Shown here: positions 60,988 through 64,000 of the stretch, piece after piece
Layout: each line of letters starts with the position of its first letter
Position numbering within the stretch: position 1 is the stretch's first letter
From: Ascidia mentula
Lineage: Eukaryota; Chordata; Ascidiacea; Phlebobranchia; Ascidiidae
DNA: 64,000 nucleotides
Reading direction: 5' to 3'
Assembly (NCBI GenBank): GCA_947561715.1
Contig: OX387198.1
Location: 12,214,001 to 12,278,000, forward strand
Position numbers and translations under genes: made by a program
The notes under the pieces: generated by a model
What the model was told of the DNA's origin: nothing
The model's database searches: none
What the model saw: only the letters and a program-made list of their open reading frames with translations

Positions 60988-61253
60988 GTTTCGGATCCTC
61001 ACGTTACGTACTTTGCTACAACTGTATTTTGTTGAAATGAAATAGTTTAAATGCAACTATTTGAAGGAAGCCTAAAATCGCCTCGCCTATGTTCCGCTCG
61101 AATTTGATGTACTTCCAACTTTCGGTACAGAACGGTATGTTGGGCGGAGCAGGAAGTTTCAGGCCCTCGATTGACTGGAGCTGACTCAACCGATTGCTCT
61201 ATCAGCCATAATACATTTCTGAAAGATGCTGCAGAGCCACCAAAAATTACAAC

Positions 61254-62130
61254 CTAGCTAGTTTACAAGGAGCCTAGTATTTGCGCATTTTCAAATCATT
61301 TTTTGGCCAATAATACGTTCGACAGCTAATTTTGAAGTGAAAGCTCCATTTGGTCAAAGACGGACCCCATGAAACAAATCCATATCATATCATAATTGAT
61401 TAACGCTTGGCTTGACTCCCGTTGTATTGTTATTAATTACTTATGGCCCTCAAGGAAGCACCAATAGATCCATGAAGGGTTTTTCGGGCATTGCGCGTTT
61501 CAAAGACTTCCTTATTGAACACGTTTGCGTGCGATTGTAAGTCACGTGGGAATGAACAAAAGCATGAAATTGTGCCAATTGTGTGAATTCATCATATCGG
61601 GTACAGAGTTAAACCTAAACTTTTACGATTTTTTAAAGATACGCTACATTTTTTGTGGCGATTGTGGCGAAATATTTTTAATTTTTCAGTTAGTTTCTAT
61701 GTATTTCTATTCAAACGTAACGTCGTGAAGTGCAAATATTTAATATTAATTTCAGTGAAGATTGGAATTAGGACAATGGTGTGCGACAACCTATAACCTG
61801 ATTGTAGTATATTAACCAATTGTCGGGAACACGTGTAGTCCATTGGCATTCTTATGCATAGGCATTTATTAATGTAGAAAACTGCATTTCGTTTGTGTTA
61901 TGTTCATAATGCTCTTAAATATCTATCACTCAATTGACAATATTTTTGGAAGCGTTACAGCGAAAATTCCGATTAAAGAGAAATTTCCGATTATATTTTC
62001 ATTTTTACCTGTTTTGATTAAGATAATATGTAATATATCGTTACCGAATGCCAAATGCCAGTATTTTGTTTATCTTTAAATCGGCGGACTAAACCATGCG
62101 CCAATTGACAACCAACAATAGGAGCGGTAT
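61254..62130. other. Spacer between genes F and G, no gene recognised
   Basis: Unique AT-rich sequence between the end of the duplication block and the orphan stalk exons. Confidence 0.5.
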
Positions 62131-62134
62131 TTAC

Positions 62135-63722
62135 CCTGGACAATATTGTTGTATGCTTGCATCTGTTGAGTAGTTTGATTTCGATGAATTTTCAATTGGG
62201 CTAAAAACAACATGAAAGTTTATATTTATTGATAAGTTTGAATAATTTTGTTTGCAAATTGCAGTATATTTTTTGTCAATTCCAATATTTGCAGTTGAAT
62301 CAATGACTTGATAAGTACAGTTGAAAATTCTTACCATGGGCATGGATATTTCTTACCTGTAACATAACTTTGCAGGGCTTGCATATCAGCGATGGTGCCA
62401 TTTCGATAGTTTTCTAAGTTATCTGAATAAACAGGAAGTTTTGTGGGTAGAGTTAATTGTTTGTAAGTTTGTTGTACAACGAAGTGAACATAATGTGATT
62501 TTCTGAAACAAAAACGTTTCAAAAGGTTTTTGTAGCCGTTTGCATGCAGTGTTACCGCCTGAAGAAGTCAGAACATTACTCTTAATAAGTGAATATTAAC
62601 TATACGTCTCAACGAATTCCTTTACACATTTTGCCCTACTTAATGATTGAATAAAACGTTAAAAGTAATATTCTTACCCTGTACGTAGGTTACGCTTCCC
62701 TGGATAGCTCTCATGCTTTGGTTGCTTCCAACCCGATGTATCTCCAGTTGACCTGAACGTAGGCTATGTATTGTACACATTAGTTTTCAGGCTCTTGCTA
62801 TACTGTTGCTCAATTTTTAGTTTAATGTAATGTGTTGTTTTGATTATAAAAGTGTGACTTTAAACAGATTTTACATAATCAAATAAGTTATGTTAAATCC
62901 ATACCTGAATACTGCATTTTAACTTTAATAATAAACATGGCCCATTAATTCAACTTAGAATATTCAAGCATTGTTTAAATTTTAGGCAAAATCCAAGCAT
63001 AAAGACACATAACGAAGAATGTGTCCCATATCACCAAAAGCATAGAAAGTAAAAAATTAGGGTGTTGTCGAAATTTGATTTTGTTGGCGAAATTTAATTC
63101 AAGTTAATCGAATATTTGCATTTACCCCGTGTGCTTCACATTAGGACAAAACATAATACAATATTTTGCACATGTTTCAAGTAAAAACGGTCCTTACTTT
63201 GTATTAATGCTACACTTCTCTGAATTCCTTGCATTACAACTGTGGTTTCATTTCCACGAATTTCCATTTGACCTGAAAACAACATAGTCGGCATTTCCTC
63301 ATCACCATTTTAATTTTGCAGACCTAGTGTAGCACAATTGTTTTTTTATCAGGATAAAGGACTAGTGGTACCACAGGTTGAGAAACACTGCCCTATGTGC
63401 TTTAATTGAGAATATTCCAATCTTTTGAACAGCTTTCAGAAAACAAAGATCCTTACTTTGTATCGATGTTAAACTTCCCTTTATGCCTTTCATCACAGCA
63501 GTAGACTCATTTCTATAAGTTTCCATATGGCCTAAACACAACATAGTGATCATTTTTGTAACTTTTTGACACCTTTTCACTATCTTTGTAATCCTATGAT
63601 CCTTAATTTTTTGCGCAAATAAAACATATTAGTTATATCACTTCTCAACGCTTGGATTTGTGAAGATGTTGTCATTTGTTTCCATAACGCGTTAATGTAC
63701 TAATATGTAGATTTTTGCTGAT
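62135..63722 (-). pseudogene. Gene G: orphan stalk exons of a third family copy (runs off the right edge)
   Basis: Exons, high to low: 63642-63722, 63457-63531, 63198-63272, 62678-62752, 62357-62422 and 62135-62200, all phase 1-1. The first five match gene A exons 11308 to 9815. The sixth (AQLKIHRNQTTQQM) has no counterpart in A or F and keeps the sequon at position 8. No head-domain exons lie downstream before gene F begins, so this end is truncated. The sequence stays alike to A up to the window end. It could still be spliced to something unseen. Confidence 0.6.
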
Positions 63723-64000
63723 CTAAACAACAAGTTTGGTATGTTTATGTTTCGAACGATGATGGAACAGTGATTAGTTATAACATAGTAACTTTTGTAG
63801 CAATAGTCCAAGAAATATAGCAATCTTGGACTATTAAACGGGGAACGTTTTTAACGGTTAGTGTTCAAGCGGGGTTTTATCAGACAGGAAATGTTTGTAT
63901 TCCTATTTTATTGCTCTGAAATCTGGTTGAAAGTTTAGATTGATACATGGCCAATAATACGTTGTTGCTAAAGGAAGAATAAGTTTAAAGTAAAACGAAA
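62340..64000. repeat. Third, partial copy of the stalk region
   Basis: The sequence follows 9800-11680 (gene A) and 57340-59120 (gene F) in the same direction, with one deletion near 62780 of the stretch found at 10240-10450. It continues past the window edge. Confidence 0.85.

Larger units (their letters stand above)
46440..61253. repeat. Segmental duplication, block 2 (gene F)
   Basis: Direct copy of 4848-19462 carrying gene F. It begins next to the truncated gene E and ends before the spacer to gene G. It is interrupted by the Gypsy element at 46781-52605. Confidence 0.9.

Noticed and set aside
1-64000. tRNA, rRNA or CRISPR arrays
   Set aside because: I saw no cloverleaf with proper A and B boxes, no rRNA-like sequence and no regularly spaced short repeats.

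Overview
The window is eukaryotic, AT-rich DNA with many small spliced exons (mostly 54-170 nt, GT-AG, strong GTAAGT-type donors), hAT MITEs, Ty3/Gypsy elements and hammerhead-ribozyme repeats. This points to an invertebrate animal. The compact gene style suggests a tunicate such as Ciona, but that is an impression and not something I can prove from the sequence.

The main content is a cluster of related genes that I do not recognise as a named family. Seven members or remnants are labelled A to G: A (minus, 6355-19196), B (minus, 31038-34617), C (plus remnant, 35887-38430), D (minus, 39588-43747), E (plus 5' half, 45726-46347), F (minus, 53617-60987) and G (minus, 62135 to beyond the right edge). 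Each full member follows one plan: a short cytoplasmic N-terminus, one membrane helix encoded in exon 2 (type II topology), a stalk built from small phase-1/phase-1 exons that read as coiled coil with a glycosylation sequon at a fixed place, and a C-terminal globular domain of about 233 residues on six exons. My splice models for A, B, D and F keep one frame from start to stop (845, 433, 392 and 576 residues).

Layout. 1-5200: direct repeats, a 57-bp minisatellite, a Gypsy relic and a 2.6-kb element with arms of roughly 0.75 kb in inverted orientation. 4848-19462: segmental duplication block carrying gene A, whose stalk has been lengthened by two 2.5-kb exon cassettes; an intron holds a 492-bp near-perfect palindrome with a hammerhead ribozyme in each arm. 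19463-31030: gene-poor, with a 731-bp hAT MITE, a COP9 subunit 6 pseudogene fragment, two epoxide-hydrolase 3' fragments and LTR relics. 31038-46350: genes B, C, D and E; C is broken by an LTR element inside its membrane exon. 46440-61253: second duplication block carrying gene F, interrupted near its left end by a young 5.8-kb Gypsy element (46781-52605) whose empty site is still visible at 5186-5189. 61254-64000: spacer, then the orphan stalk exons of G.

Taken together, the locus looks like a fast-evolving array of surface proteins whose stalk length changes by gain, loss and decay of symmetric exons while the head domain and membrane anchor are kept. Their function is unknown.
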